NCBI RefSeq assembly: GCF_001439805.1
Contig: NZ_JYLK01000008.1
Span: forward strand, 62,001-126,000
DNA from: Pseudomonas trivialis
GTDB lineage: Bacteria > Pseudomonadota > Gammaproteobacteria > Pseudomonadales > Pseudomonadaceae
Length of the DNA: 64,000 nt
Reading direction: 5' to 3'
A model generated the notes under the pieces. It did no database searches, was not told the origin of the DNA, and was given only the letters and a program-made list of their open reading frames with translations. Every line of letters starts with the position of its first letter. Within the stretch, counting starts at the first letter, position 1. Below are positions 29,430-38,729 of this stretch, one piece after another. The position numbers were made by a program, and so were the translations under genes.

Positions 29430-31166
29430 ATGAAAGACACCATTCGCCAGCTGATCCAGCAAGCCCTCACCCAACTCGTCAACGAAGGTGTGTTGCCTGA
29501 AGGCCTGTCGCCGGCGATCCAGGTGGAGAACACCCGCGACAAGACCCACGGCGACTTCGCCAGCAACATCGCGATGATGCTGTCCAAGCCGGCCGGCATG
29601 AAGCCGCGCGACCTCGCAGAAAAAATCATCGCCGCACTGCCCGCCGACGCCAGCGTCAACAAGGCCGAAATCGCCGGCCCGGGCTTTATCAACTTCTTCC
29701 AGAACACCCAGGCCCTGGCCTCGCGCCTGGACGCAGCCCTGGCCGACGCCCGCATCGGTGCACGCAAAGCGGGGGACAGCCAGCGCGTGGTTGTCGACCT
29801 GTCGGCGCCCAACCTCGCCAAGGAGATGCACGTCGGCCACCTGCGCTCGACCATCATCGGCGACGGCGTGGCGCGGGTGCTGGAGTTTCTCGGCGACACC
29901 GTGATCCGGCAGAACCACGTGGGCGACTGGGGCACCCAGTTCGGCATGCTGATGGCCTACCTGCAGGAGAACCCGATCACCAGCAACGAGCTGGCCGACC
30001 TCGAGAACTTCTACCGCGCGGCCAAAAAGCGCTTCGACGAATCCGAGGCGTTTGCCGATCGCGCCCGTGGCCTGGTGGTCAAGCTGCAAGCCGGTGACAC
30101 CGAATGCCTGGCGCTGTGGAACCGCTTCCGTGAAATTTCCCTGTCCCACTGCCAGGACATCTACGAGCTGCTCAACGTCAAACTGACCATGGCCGACGTA
30201 ATGGGCGAAAGCGCCTACAACGACGATCTGATCAACGTGGTCAACGACCTCAAGGCCGCAGGCCTGCTGGTCGAGAGCAACGGCGCGCAGTGCGTGTTCC
30301 TCGAAGAATTCAAGACCGCCGACGGCGAGCCGCTGCCGGTGATCATCGTCAAGGCCGACGGCGGCTACCTCTACGCCACCACCGACCTCGCCGCCGTGCG
30401 CTACCGCAGCGGCGTGCTCAAGGCCGACCGCGCCTTGTACTTCGTTGATCAGCGCCAGGCCCTGCACTTCCAGCAGGTGTTCGAAGTGGCCCGCCGTGCA
30501 GGTTTCGTCACCCACCCGATGCACATGGAGCACATGGGCTTCGGCACCATGAACGGCGCCGATGGCCGCCCGTTCAAGACCCGCGACGGCGGCACCGTGA
30601 AGCTGATCGACCTGCTGACCGAAGCCCAGGAACGTGCCTACACCCTGGTGAAGGAAAAAAACCCGGAGCTGGCCGAGGCCGACCTGCGCAACATCGCCCG
30701 CGTGGTGGGCATTGGCGCGGTGAAGTACGCCGACCTGTCCAAGCACCGCACCAGCGATTACAGCTTCAATTTCGAGCTGATGCTCAACTTCGAAGGCAAC
30801 ACCGCGCCTTACCTTCTCTACGCCTACACCCGCGTGGCCGGTGTGTTCCGCAAACTGGGCAAGGATTTCAGCGAAGTCCAGGGCCAGATCAATCTTCAGG
30901 CCCCCCAGGAACACGAACTGGCGGCCAAACTGGCGCAGTTCGGCGAAGTGCTGAACAGCGTCGGCGAAAAAGGCACGCCGCACATTCTGTGCACCTATCT
31001 GTACGAAGTGGCCGGGTTGTTCTCCAGCTTCTACGAGAACTGCCCGATCCTCACCGCCGACGACGAAGCCCAGAAGCACAGTCGCCTGCGCCTCGCCGCA
31101 CTGGCTGGACGGACCCTCAAGCAAGGCCTGGAACTGTTAGGCCTGGAAACCCTGGAGCGTATGTAA
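29430..31166 (+). CDS. argS: Arginyl-tRNA synthetase
   Basis: A 578-residue class I synthetase. The N-terminal Add1 domain is followed by the HIGH motif in [20 protein letters not shown], then the KMSKS-equivalent [11 protein letters not shown] and the C-terminal DALR anticodon-binding domain ([22 protein letters not shown]). ATG 29430 gives [13 protein letters not shown]; a start 21 bases upstream is in frame but less likely. The SPOR-protein gene follows within 2 bases. Confidence 0.97.
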   Translation: MKDTIRQLIQQALTQLVNEGVLPEGLSPAIQVENTRDKTHGDFASNIAMMLSKPAGMKPRDLAEKIIAALPADASVNKAEIAGPGFINFFQNTQALASRLDAALADARIGARKAGDSQRVVVDLSAPNLAKEMHVGHLRSTIIGDGVARVLEFLGDTVIRQNHVGDWGTQFGMLMAYLQENPITSNELADLENFYRAAKKRFDESEAFADRARGLVVKLQAGDTECLALWNRFREISLSHCQDIYELLNVKLTMADVMGESAYNDDLINVVNDLKAAGLLVESNGAQCVFLEEFKTADGEPLPVIIVKADGGYLYATTDLAAVRYRSGVLKADRALYFVDQRQALHFQQVFEVARRAGFVTHPMHMEHMGFGTMNGADGRPFKTRDGGTVKLIDLLTEAQERAYTLVKEKNPELAEADLRNIARVVGIGAVKYADLSKHRTSDYSFNFELMLNFEGNTAPYLLYAYTRVAGVFRKLGKDFSEVQGQINLQAPQEHELAAKLAQFGEVLNSVGEKGTPHILCTYLYEVAGLFSSFYENCPILTADDEAQKHSRLRLAALAGRTLKQGLELLGLETLERM

Positions 31167-31167
31167 G

Positions 31168-31869
31168 TTGGCTGCCAAGAAGAAACCAGCACCCAAGCGC
31201 GGCGCGAGCCGCTATCAGGCCCCGGCAAAGAAGCCGATTCCGGGCTGGCTGTGGATGGCGATCGGCCTTACGGTCGGCGCGTTTGTCGTGTTCCTGATGA
31301 AGCTGGACCCGGGCCAGGGCGACGACGTCAAACGGGTCAAAAAGGAACAGCAGAAAGCCAGCAAAATGGCCGAAGCCAATAAAACCGCGCCCAGCCCGAC
31401 CGCACCGGTGAAGCCGAAATACGACTTCTACACGCTGCTGCCCGAGTCGGAAGTGATCGTGCCGCCTGATGCCGTGCCGGAAAAAACCCTGCCGACGCCG
31501 CAGGTGCCGACCACCCCGGTGACCCCGGCGGAAGCTGCAAAAATCGACACCGCCCGCGCCCAGGCCGCGCTGGCCGGGATCACCCCGCCGCCGGCGCCAC
31601 CGGTTGCCGAAACCAAGGCGGCGCCAGTGACCAAGTTCTTCCTGCAGGCGGGCTCGTTCCCGAAACAGGCGGATGCGGAGCGCGTTCGCGCGCAGATCAT
31701 CCTGTTGGGCCAGACCGTTTCGGTGGAGTCCGGCACGGTGAAGGAAGCAACCTGGTACCGCGTGCTGGTGGGGCCGTTCAGCAACCGCGAGCAACTGACC
31801 GTGGCGCAGAAGCAACTGGCGGGCGCGGGCTTTAGCAACCTGTTGTTACAACAACGCCAGAGCCGCTGA
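31168..31869 (+). CDS. FtsN-like SPOR-domain cell-division protein
   Basis: A 233-residue bitopic protein with a basic cytoplasmic tail (AAKKKPAPKRGASRYQ), one transmembrane helix (about residues 27-46, WLWMAIGLTVGAFVVFLM), a Pro/Thr/Ala-rich linker and a C-terminal SPOR domain (KFFLQAGSFPKQADAERV). The layout is that of FtsN, which activates septal synthesis. The start is TTG 31168, one base after the argS stop, giving MAAKKKPAPK. It lies between argS and hslV. FtsN identity is likely but not certain. Confidence 0.85.
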   Translation: MAAKKKPAPKRGASRYQAPAKKPIPGWLWMAIGLTVGAFVVFLMKLDPGQGDDVKRVKKEQQKASKMAEANKTAPSPTAPVKPKYDFYTLLPESEVIVPPDAVPEKTLPTPQVPTTPVTPAEAAKIDTARAQAALAGITPPPAPPVAETKAAPVTKFFLQAGSFPKQADAERVRAQIILLGQTVSVESGTVKEATWYRVLVGPFSNREQLTVAQKQLAGAGFSNLLLQQRQSR

Positions 31870-31890
31870 TCCAGGCGTAACGCTGATCAA

Positions 31891-31922
31891 AATGTGGGAG
31901 AGGGCTTGCCCCCTCCCACATT
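31891..31922. repeat. REP-type hairpin after the argS-SPOR operon
   Basis: AATGTGGGAGAGGG and CCCTCCCACATT pair around a short loop, with the same arms as the other GTGGGAGGGGGC elements. It sits just past the SPOR gene stop and may also act as a transcript 3' hairpin. Confidence 0.7.
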
Positions 31923-31989
31923 GGACTTTCATTGATCTTCAGAATGAGTCCGACACCGCCGCGCTGCTTGTTCGCACAACGTCCTATAG

Positions 31990-32016
31990 TTGAAATCCCC
32001 ACCACCACCCCCATAT
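31990..32016 (+). promoter_or_regulatory. Heat-shock (sigma-32) promoter of hslVU
   Basis: TTGAAA at 31990-31995 and CCCCATAT at 32009-32016 are 13 bases apart. This fits the sigma-32 consensus (CTTGAAA, 11-16 bases, CCCCATnT) almost base for base. It lies about 50 bases upstream of the hslV start, which matches the known heat-shock control of hslVU. Confidence 0.8.
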
Positions 32017-32063
32017 CAGTTTCCATCAGGGCATTTTCGCCCCGCTGCGTGGAGACTCTCCCC

Positions 32064-32594
32064 TTGACCACCATCGTTTCAGTACGTCGCCACGGCAAAG
32101 TCGTCATGGGCGGCGATGGCCAGGTTTCCCTGGGCAACACCGTGATGAAAGGCAACGCCAAGAAAGTGCGTCGCCTGTACCACGGCCAGGTGCTTGCCGG
32201 TTTCGCTGGCGCCACCGCCGACGCCTTCACCCTTTTCGAGCGTTTCGAAGGTCAGCTGGAAAAACACCAGGGCCACCTCGTGCGCGCGGCGGTCGAGCTT
32301 GCCAAAGAATGGCGCACCGACCGCTCCCTCAGCCGCCTCGAAGCCATGCTGGCGGTCGCCAACAAGGACGCGTCCCTGATCATCACCGGCAACGGCGATG
32401 TGGTTGAGCCTGAACACGGCCTGATCGCCATGGGCTCCGGCGGTGGCTACGCCCAGGCGGCGGCCAGCGCACTGCTGAAGAAGACCGACCTGTCGGCCCG
32501 CGAAGTCGTCGAGACCGCGCTGGGTATCGCCGGCGATATCTGCGTGTTCACCAACCACAACTTCACCATTGAGGAGCAGGACCTCGCCGAGTAA
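32064..32594 (+). CDS. hslV: ATP-dependent protease subunit HslV (ClpQ)
   Basis: A 176-residue proteasome-related peptidase that forms double hexamers and degrades proteins unfolded by HslU. The start is TTG 32064, so that after removal of Met the mature chain begins with the nucleophile Thr ([19 protein letters not shown]), as the family requires; the longer upstream frame would bury this Thr. The conserved [11 protein letters not shown] segment is intact. It is cotranscribed with hslU, 37 bases downstream. Confidence 0.96.
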   Translation: MTTIVSVRRHGKVVMGGDGQVSLGNTVMKGNAKKVRRLYHGQVLAGFAGATADAFTLFERFEGQLEKHQGHLVRAAVELAKEWRTDRSLSRLEAMLAVANKDASLIITGNGDVVEPEHGLIAMGSGGGYAQAAASALLKKTDLSAREVVETALGIAGDICVFTNHNFTIEEQDLAE

Positions 32595-32631
32595 GCCGTA
32601 GGCTTATTTGCGCTTGAGGCCGCCAAACACT

Positions 32632-33969
32632 ATGTCCATGACTCCCCGCGAAATCGTCCATGAACTCAACCGCCATATCATCGGCCAGGACGATGCCAAG
32701 CGCGCCGTCGCCATCGCCCTGCGTAACCGCTGGCGCCGGATGCAACTGCCCGAAGAACTGCGCGTTGAAGTAACGCCCAAGAACATCCTGATGATCGGGC
32801 CAACCGGCGTGGGCAAAACCGAAATCGCCCGGCGCCTGGCCAAACTGGCCAACGCGCCGTTCATCAAGGTCGAAGCGACCAAGTTCACCGAAGTGGGGTA
32901 TGTGGGCCGCGATGTCGAGTCGATCATCCGTGACCTGGCCGACGCTGCCCTGAAGATGCTGCGCGAACAGGAAGTGACCAAGGTCAGCCATCGCGCCGAA
33001 GACGCCGCCGAAGAACGCATCCTTGACGCCCTGCTGCCTCCGGCGCGCATGGGTTTCAACGAAGACTCGGCGCAGTCCACCGATTCCAATACGCGCCAGC
33101 TGTTCCGCAAGCGTCTGCGTGAAGGGCAACTGGACGACAAGGAAATCGAGATCGAAGTCGCCGAAGTCTCCGGCGTCGACATCTCCGCACCGCCTGGCAT
33201 GGAAGAAATGACCAGCCAGTTGCAGAACCTGTTCGCCAACATGGGCAAGGGCAAGAAGAAAAGCCGCAAGCTCAAGGTCAAGGACGCGCTCAAACTGGTG
33301 CGCGATGAAGAAGCCGGACGCCTGGTCAATGAGGAAGAACTCAAGGCCAAGGCCCTGGAAGCGGTCGAGCAGCACGGCATCGTGTTCATCGACGAAATCG
33401 ACAAAGTGGCCAAGCGCGGTAATTCCGGTGGCGTCGATGTGTCCCGCGAGGGTGTTCAGCGCGACCTGCTGCCGCTGATCGAAGGCTGCACCGTGAACAC
33501 CAAGCTGGGCATGGTCAAGACCGACCACATCCTGTTTATCGCCTCTGGTGCGTTCCACCTGAGCAAACCGAGCGACCTGGTGCCGGAGCTGCAAGGCCGT
33601 CTGCCGATTCGCGTGGAGCTCAAGGCGCTGACGCCGGGTGATTTCGAGCGCATCCTCAGCGAACCGCACGCGTCGCTCACCGAGCAGTACCGGGAACTGC
33701 TGAAAACCGAGGGCCTGGGCATCGAGTTCCAGCCGGACGGTATCAAGCGCCTGGCCGAGATTGCCTGGCAGGTCAACGAGAAGACCGAGAACATCGGCGC
33801 CCGTCGCCTGCACACGCTGCTTGAGCGTTTGCTGGAGGAAGTGTCGTTCAGTGCCGGCGACCTGGCCGGTGCGCAAAATGGCGAAGTGATCAGGATCGAC
33901 GCGGATTACGTCAACAGCCACTTGGGCGAACTGGCGCAGAACGAAGATTTGTCGCGCTATATCCTGTGA
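32632..33969 (+). CDS. hslU: HslU ATPase, unfoldase of the HslUV protease
   Basis: A 445-residue AAA+ ATPase. It has [19 protein letters not shown] at the N-terminus, Walker [16 protein letters not shown], Walker [14 protein letters not shown], an intermediate (I) domain between them (about residues 110-240) and a C-terminal sensor 2 ([19 protein letters not shown]) ending in SRYIL, the tail that inserts into HslV. ATG 32632 is preferred over an in-frame ATG 24 bases earlier because it gives the conserved N-terminus. Confidence 0.97.
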   Translation: MSMTPREIVHELNRHIIGQDDAKRAVAIALRNRWRRMQLPEELRVEVTPKNILMIGPTGVGKTEIARRLAKLANAPFIKVEATKFTEVGYVGRDVESIIRDLADAALKMLREQEVTKVSHRAEDAAEERILDALLPPARMGFNEDSAQSTDSNTRQLFRKRLREGQLDDKEIEIEVAEVSGVDISAPPGMEEMTSQLQNLFANMGKGKKKSRKLKVKDALKLVRDEEAGRLVNEEELKAKALEAVEQHGIVFIDEIDKVAKRGNSGGVDVSREGVQRDLLPLIEGCTVNTKLGMVKTDHILFIASGAFHLSKPSDLVPELQGRLPIRVELKALTPGDFERILSEPHASLTEQYRELLKTEGLGIEFQPDGIKRLAEIAWQVNEKTENIGARRLHTLLERLLEEVSFSAGDLAGAQNGEVIRIDADYVNSHLGELAQNEDLSRYIL

Positions 33970-33986
33970 CCGCCCTGCTCTAAAGT

Positions 33987-34012
33987 GTGGGAGGGGCTTG
34001 CTCCCTCCCACA
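33987..34012 (+). terminator. REP-derived terminator after hslU
   Basis: GTGGGAGG and CCTCCCAC, in the 33987-34012 palindrome with loop GGCTTGCT or similar, are followed by ATTTT on the plus strand. It lies 18 bases beyond the hslU stop and uses the same arm sequence as the REP elements. Confidence 0.65.
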
Positions 34013-34028
34013 TTTTGGAATATCACCC

Positions 34029-34406
34029 ATGTCTAAATTCCCGACCGCCGTAAACCTGCACAAAACCTCCAACACCCTCGGCCTCACCTACGGGCCGGAT
34101 GAAACCTACCAGTTGCCCGCCGAACTTCTGCGGGTGCACTCGCCTTCCGCTGAAGTCCAGGGCCACGGCAAACCGATCCTGCAATTCGGCAAGCTCCACG
34201 TTAAGTTGATCAAGGTGGAACCGGCCGGCCAGTACGCACTGAAATTGACCTTTGACGACGGCCATGACAGCGGACTGTTCACCTGGGATTACCTCTACCA
34301 ACTGGCCGTGCGTCAGGAAAACCTGTGGGCCGATTACCTGGCCGAACTCAAGGCCGCCGGCAAAACCCGCGACCCGAGCGAGTCGGTCGTGCGGCTGATG
34401 CTCTAG
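34029..34406 (+). CDS. DUF971 (GBBH-like N-terminal) domain protein
   Basis: A 125-residue protein matching the DUF971 family, the small domain also found at the N-terminus of gamma-butyrobetaine hydroxylase. Typical segments are LTYGPDETYQLPAELLRVHSP, RLIKVEP-like VKLIKVEPAGQYALKLTFDDGH and SGLFTWDYLYQL. The family has been linked to iron-sulfur or CO2/biotin contexts in different genomes, but no function can be assigned here. The first base of its start (ATG 34029) lies just after the hslU hairpin. It has the same position in other pseudomonads, between hslU and phaC1. Confidence 0.85.
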   Translation: MSKFPTAVNLHKTSNTLGLTYGPDETYQLPAELLRVHSPSAEVQGHGKPILQFGKLHVKLIKVEPAGQYALKLTFDDGHDSGLFTWDYLYQLAVRQENLWADYLAELKAAGKTRDPSESVVRLML

Positions 34407-34523
34407 CTCAGGCTTCCTGCACGTTAGAGGGCACTTTCTAATTTCATCTGCTTGAATGTTCTGCTTCGTGGTCAATGATTGGCCCGCTTGCGAAACAAAT
34501 TAAACTCGGGTAACCAATGGAAC

Positions 34524-34539
34524 TGGCAAGTTCCCTGCA
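34524..34539 (+). promoter_or_regulatory. Candidate sigma-54 promoter upstream of phaC1
   Basis: TGGCAAGTTCCCTGCA has GG and GC elements exactly 10 bases apart and agrees with the -24/-12 consensus TGGCACG-N4-TTGCA at most positions. It lies about 115 bases upstream of phaC1. An RpoN-dependent phaC1 promoter has been reported in other pseudomonads. Confidence 0.6.
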
Positions 34540-34654
34540 TTTGACGATGCGGTAGCAACGGTCACCCAAGTGCAGTACCTGGCTTGTGCCGTGCAGCGAA
34601 ACCGGACGCGCGGCAGTAACCGGTACTCGTCTTTCGGACAATGGAGCGTCGTAG

Positions 34655-36334
34655 ATGAGTGACAAGAACAACGATGACCTGAAACGCCAGGCCTCGGAAA
34701 ACACCCTGGGGCTCAACCCGATCATCGCGTTACGCAAAAAGGACTTGCTCGCCTCGGCGAAGATGGTGCTGACCCAGGCCATCCGGCAACCGCTGCACAG
34801 CGTCAAGCATGCCGCCCACTTGGGGCTCGAGTTGAAAAACGTGATGTTCGGCCAATCCGCGTTGGTGCCCGAGCAGGACGACCGTCGCTTCAACGACCCC
34901 GCCTGGAGCCAGAACCCGCTCTATAAACGCTACCTGCAAACCTACCTGGCGTGGCGCAAGGAACTGCACGACTGGATCGACGACAGCAGCCTGTCGCCCC
35001 AGGACATCAGCCGTGGTCACTTCGTGATCAACCTCATGACCGAGGCCATGGCCCCCACCAACAGCGTGGCCAACCCGGCAGCGGTCAAGCGCTTCTTCGA
35101 GACCGGCGGCAAAAGCCTGCTCGATGGCCTGTCCCACCTGGCCAAGGACATGGTGCACAACGGCGGCATGCCCAGCCAGGTCAACATGGGTGCTTTCGAA
35201 GTGGGCAAGACCCTGGGCACCACCGAAGGCGCGGTGGTGTTTCGCAATGACGTGCTGGAGCTGATCCAGTACAGGCCCATCACCGAACAGGTGCACGAGC
35301 GCCCACTGCTGGTGGTGCCGCCGCAGATCAACAAATTCTATGTGTTCGACCTGAGCCCGGAAAAAAGCCTCGCGCGCTTCTGCCTGCGCAATAACCAGCA
35401 GACTTTTATCGTCAGCTGGCGCAACCCGACCAAGGCCCAGCGCGAGTGGGGCCTGTCCACCTACATCGAAGCGCTCAAGGAAGCGGTGGACGTGGTCAGC
35501 GCGATCACCGGCAGCAAGGACATCAACATGCTCGGCGCCTGCTCCGGCGGCATCACCTGCACTGCCCTGCTGGGCCACTACGCGGCGCTGGGCGAGCACA
35601 AGGTCAACGCGCTGACCCTGCTGGTGAGCGTGCTGGACACCACGCTGGACACTCAGGTGGCGCTGTTCGTCGACGAACAGACCCTGGAAGCGGCCAAGCG
35701 CCATTCCTACCAGGCCGGCGTGCTCGAAGGCCGCGACATGGCCAAGGTGTTCGCCTGGATGCGCCCCAACGACCTGATCTGGAACTACTGGGTCAACAAC
35801 TACCTGCTGGGCAATGAGCCGCCGGTGTTCGATATCCTGTTCTGGAACAACGACACCACGCGCCTGCCGGCCGCTTTCCACGGCGACCTGATCGAGCTGT
35901 TCAAGAACAACCCCCTGGTGCGCGCCAATGCCCTGGAAGTGTGCGGCACGCCCATCGATCTCAAGCAGATCACCGCCGATATCTACTCCCTGGCCGGCAC
36001 CAACGACCACATCACGCCATGGCAGTCCTGCTACAAATCGGCGCAGTTGTTTGGCGGCAAGGTGGAATTCGTGCTGTCGAGCAGCGGCCATATCCAGAGC
36101 ATCCTCAACCCGCCGGGCAACCCCAAGGCGCGCTATCAGACCAGCGATGGCCTGGGCTGCACCGCGCTGGAGTGGCAGGAGAATGCGACCAAGCACACCG
36201 ACTCGTGGTGGCTGCACTGGCAGGCGTGGCAGGCAGAGCGCGCCGGGAAACTGAAGAAAGCCCCCACCAAACTGGGCAATAAAGCCTACGCCGCAGCTGA
36301 AGCGGCGCCTGGAACCTATGTGCATGAACGCTAG
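34655..36334 (+). CDS. phaC1: Class II poly(3-hydroxyalkanoate) synthase
   Basis: A 559-residue polymerase joining medium-chain (R)-3-hydroxyacyl-CoA into PHA at the granule surface. It has an alpha/beta-hydrolase fold with nucleophile Cys296 in the lipase-like box GACSGG, Asp451 (GTNDHITPW) and His479 (SSSGHIQS). Length and N-terminus (MSDKNNDDLKRQASENTLG) are typical of PhaC1. It heads phaC1-phaZ-phaD. It is the only synthase gene in the window; the usual phaC2 copy after phaZ is absent. Confidence 0.96.
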   Translation: MSDKNNDDLKRQASENTLGLNPIIALRKKDLLASAKMVLTQAIRQPLHSVKHAAHLGLELKNVMFGQSALVPEQDDRRFNDPAWSQNPLYKRYLQTYLAWRKELHDWIDDSSLSPQDISRGHFVINLMTEAMAPTNSVANPAAVKRFFETGGKSLLDGLSHLAKDMVHNGGMPSQVNMGAFEVGKTLGTTEGAVVFRNDVLELIQYRPITEQVHERPLLVVPPQINKFYVFDLSPEKSLARFCLRNNQQTFIVSWRNPTKAQREWGLSTYIEALKEAVDVVSAITGSKDINMLGACSGGITCTALLGHYAALGEHKVNALTLLVSVLDTTLDTQVALFVDEQTLEAAKRHSYQAGVLEGRDMAKVFAWMRPNDLIWNYWVNNYLLGNEPPVFDILFWNNDTTRLPAAFHGDLIELFKNNPLVRANALEVCGTPIDLKQITADIYSLAGTNDHITPWQSCYKSAQLFGGKVEFVLSSSGHIQSILNPPGNPKARYQTSDGLGCTALEWQENATKHTDSWWLHWQAWQAERAGKLKKAPTKLGNKAYAAAEAAPGTYVHER

Positions 36335-36361
36335 AACACACTTTTATGATGGGATGAGATC

Positions 36362-36455
36362 AATTGTGGAAGGGTGCTTGCTCCCGATAGCGATGTGTCA
36401 GTCAACACCTGTATCACTGATATGACGTCATCGGGAGCAAGCCCCCTCCCACAGT
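36362..36455. repeat. REPIN between phaC1 and phaZ
   Basis: The left arm (ATTGTGGAAGGGTGCTTGCTC, from 36363) and the right arm (GAGCAAGCCCCCTCCCACAGT, to 36455) are inverted copies with a few mismatches. A TCGGGA/TCCCGA extension closes the doublet. It is inserted in the phaC1-phaZ spacer and could form a strong hairpin in the pha transcript. Confidence 0.75.
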
Positions 36456-36495
36456 TCGACCCCATTCCAGCTTTAAGACTTCACAGGGCTTGAGC

Positions 36496-37341
36496 ATGTC
36501 GCAACCGTTCATCTTCCGCACCATTGACCTGGACGGCCAGACCCTGCGCACGGCGGTGCGCCCGGGCAAGCCGCACATGACGCCGTTGCTGATCTTCAAT
36601 GGCATCGGCGCCAACCTGGAACTGGTGTTTCCATTCGTGCAGGCCCTGGACCCGGACCTGGAAGTGATTGCTTTCGATGTGCCGGGCGTCGGCGGCTCTT
36701 CGACGCCCAGCCGGCCCTATCGTTTCCCCGGCCTGGCCAGGCTCACCGCGCGCATGCTCGATTATCTGGACTATGGACAGGTCAACGCAGTGGGCGTGTC
36801 GTGGGGCGGCGCGCTGGCGCAGCAGTTCGCCCATGACTACCCGGAACGCTGCAAGAAACTGATCCTGGCGGCCACGGCGGCGGGTGCGGTAATGGTGCCG
36901 GGCAAACCCAGGGTGCTGTGGCTGATGGCAAGCCCACGCCGCTATATCCAGCCGTCCCACGTGGTGCGCATTGCGCCGATGATCTACGGCGGCTCGTTCC
37001 GTCGCGATGCCCGGTTGGCTGCCGAGCACGCGAGCAAAGTGCGTTCGGCGGGCAAGCTGGGTTACTACTGGCAGCTGTTCGCGGGGCTGGGCTGGACCAG
37101 CATCCACTGGCTACACAAGATCCGCCAGCCGACCCTGGTGCTGGCCGGCGACGACGACCCGCTGATCCCGCTGATCAACATGCGCCTGCTCGCCTGGCGC
37201 ATCCCCAATGCGCAATTGCACATCATCGATGACGGCCATCTGTTTCTGATCACCCGGGCCGAAGCCGTGGCGCCGATCATCATGAAATTTCTACAGGAGG
37301 AGCGCCTGCGCGCCGTGATTCACCCGCGACCGACCGTGTAA
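36496..37341 (+). CDS. phaZ: Intracellular PHA depolymerase
   Basis: A 281-residue alpha/beta hydrolase that degrades stored medium-chain PHA. The nucleophile Ser102 lies in GVSWGGALAQ, the oxyanion segment is in FNGIGANLELV, and the acid/base residues lie in LAGDDDPLIP and DDGHLFL. ATG 36496 follows AGGG at 36484-36487; a TTG 6 bases upstream is in frame. Length is as in other PhaZ of this group. Confidence 0.93.
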   Translation: MSQPFIFRTIDLDGQTLRTAVRPGKPHMTPLLIFNGIGANLELVFPFVQALDPDLEVIAFDVPGVGGSSTPSRPYRFPGLARLTARMLDYLDYGQVNAVGVSWGGALAQQFAHDYPERCKKLILAATAAGAVMVPGKPRVLWLMASPRRYIQPSHVVRIAPMIYGGSFRRDARLAAEHASKVRSAGKLGYYWQLFAGLGWTSIHWLHKIRQPTLVLAGDDDPLIPLINMRLLAWRIPNAQLHIIDDGHLFLITRAEAVAPIIMKFLQEERLRAVIHPRPTV

Positions 37342-37405
37342 GAACGCATCGCGGGCCACGTGTGTGGGCCTGCGCTCAACTCAATGATCAGCCCAAGAAG
37401 ACCGG

Positions 37406-38026
37406 ATGAAAACCCGCGACCGTATCCTTGAATGTGCCCTGCAGTTGTTCAACCACAAGGGCGAGCCCAATGTGTCGACCATGGAGGTGGCCAATGAAAT
37501 GGGGATCAGCCCCGGCAACCTCTACTACCACTTCCACGGCAAGGAGCCGCTGGTACTGGGGTTGTTCGAGCGCTTTCAGGGCGAACTGACGCCGCTGCTC
37601 GACCCGCCCGCCGACGCGCACCTGGAACCCCAGGATTACTGGCTGTTCCTGCACCTGATCGTCGAGCGCATGGCGCATTACCGGTTTCTGTTCCAGGACC
37701 TGTCCAATCTGGCCGGACGCCTGCCCAAGCTGGCCAAGGGTATTCGCCACCTGCTCACCGCCCTCAAGCGCACCCTCGCCTCGCTGCTGGCGCGGCTCAA
37801 AACCGATGGTCAACTGGTGAGCGATACCCAGGCGCTGGGGCAACTGGTGGAGCAGATCACCCTGACCCTGCTGTTTTCCCTGGACTATCAGCGCGTTCTC
37901 GACCGTGCCGGCGAGGTGCGGGTGGTGGTTTACCAGATCATGATGCTGGTGGCGCCGCACCTGTTGCCGCCGGCACGCCAGGCCACCGAACGACTGGCAC
38001 TGCGTTACCTGCAAGACCCGGTTTAA
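37406..38026 (+). CDS. phaD: TetR-family regulator PhaD
   Basis: A 206-residue TetR protein, known in P. putida as the activator of the phaC1 and phaI promoters. The DNA-binding helix-turn-helix is in STMEVANEMGISPGNLYYHF (about residues 24-44), and the ligand domain is all-helical. It begins 64 bases after phaZ; in most pseudomonads phaC2 would separate them. Beyond its stop the conserved phaFI pair is displaced by more than 7 kb. Confidence 0.9.
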   Translation: MKTRDRILECALQLFNHKGEPNVSTMEVANEMGISPGNLYYHFHGKEPLVLGLFERFQGELTPLLDPPADAHLEPQDYWLFLHLIVERMAHYRFLFQDLSNLAGRLPKLAKGIRHLLTALKRTLASLLARLKTDGQLVSDTQALGQLVEQITLTLLFSLDYQRVLDRAGEVRVVVYQIMMLVAPHLLPPARQATERLALRYLQDPV

Positions 38027-38033
38027 TCGGCAA

Positions 38034-38729
38034 TTATTCCAATTCGCCGAACTGCTGATTGAACTTGAACAGTTCGCTGTCGTTGCTGATACCCAACTTT
38101 CGATACGCCGATTGTTTTTGCGTGCTGATGGTACTTGCGCTGCGTGAAAACTTGGCGGCGATTGAACTCACCGACATGCCATCGAGAAAACACCGCAGCA
38201 CTTCCTGCTCTTTGGGTGTGAGGCAGGCACTCAAGCGCAGTGGCGTAGAAACATCCATCCCCGAACGCAGGCCGGCAACGTGCGTCATCGATTGCATGCC
38301 TTGCAGCGCCGGCACCATACAGGGCTGTACATACAAGCGGCCCTGGGCAACGGTTCGAATAGCGATGATCAACGCCTGCAGGTTCTGGGTTTTCCCCAGG
38401 ATTCCCCAGCAACCGGCTTTCAACGACAGCGAAACCGTCGCGGGCGTGTAATGCGACGCCACGATCAATGGCCTGCAGCGGTTGAAACGCCGCTTGAGCA
38501 CTCGGATCAGGTTCAGACCGTCGGTCTCCGACGGCGCCAGCACGAAGTCCATCACCACCACGTCCGCAGAGTGCCGGGCCAGCGCCTCCAGCAACGCACT
38601 GGCCGTGCCGAAGGAGCCGATCACGTTGATATCGGCCTCTTTGCCAAGGCCCAACTCGATACCCTGGCGAACCATCTCGTGGTGATCCAGCAGCATGACA
38701 GTGCAAGGGGTGGAATTTGAAGTTGCCAT
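38034..38729 (-). CDS. LuxR/FixJ-type response regulator, likely regulator of the fimbrial operon
   Basis: A 231-residue two-domain protein. The receiver domain has acidic Asp15, phosphoacceptor Asp61 (VVVMDFVLAP) and a Lys near 110 (GILGKTQ). The C-terminal LuxR HTH has LTPKEQEVLRCFLDGMSVSSIA and then STISTQKQSAYRKLG. The layout resembles RcsB/FimZ/BvgA-type regulators that often control fimbriae. No sensor kinase is adjacent. ATG 38729 gives a receiver of normal length; the frame extends 27 codons upstream without similarity. Convergent with phaD (7 bases apart) and divergent from the fimbrial operon. Confidence 0.88.
   Translation of the reverse strand: MATSNSTPCTVMLLDHHEMVRQGIELGLGKEADINVIGSFGTASALLEALARHSADVVVMDFVLAPSETDGLNLIRVLKRRFNRCRPLIVASHYTPATVSLSLKAGCWGILGKTQNLQALIIAIRTVAQGRLYVQPCMVPALQGMQSMTHVAGLRSGMDVSTPLRLSACLTPKEQEVLRCFLDGMSVSSIAAKFSRSASTISTQKQSAYRKLGISNDSELFKFNQQFGELE

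Noticed and set aside
27573..31124. 1183-codon minus-strand frame spanning priA and argS
   Set aside because: It crosses two well-supported plus-strand genes and their spacer and shows only shadow composition.
36335..37405. Remnant of phaC2 around phaZ
   Set aside because: The 64-base phaZ-phaD spacer and the REPIN-bearing phaC1-phaZ spacer show no synthase-like codons.
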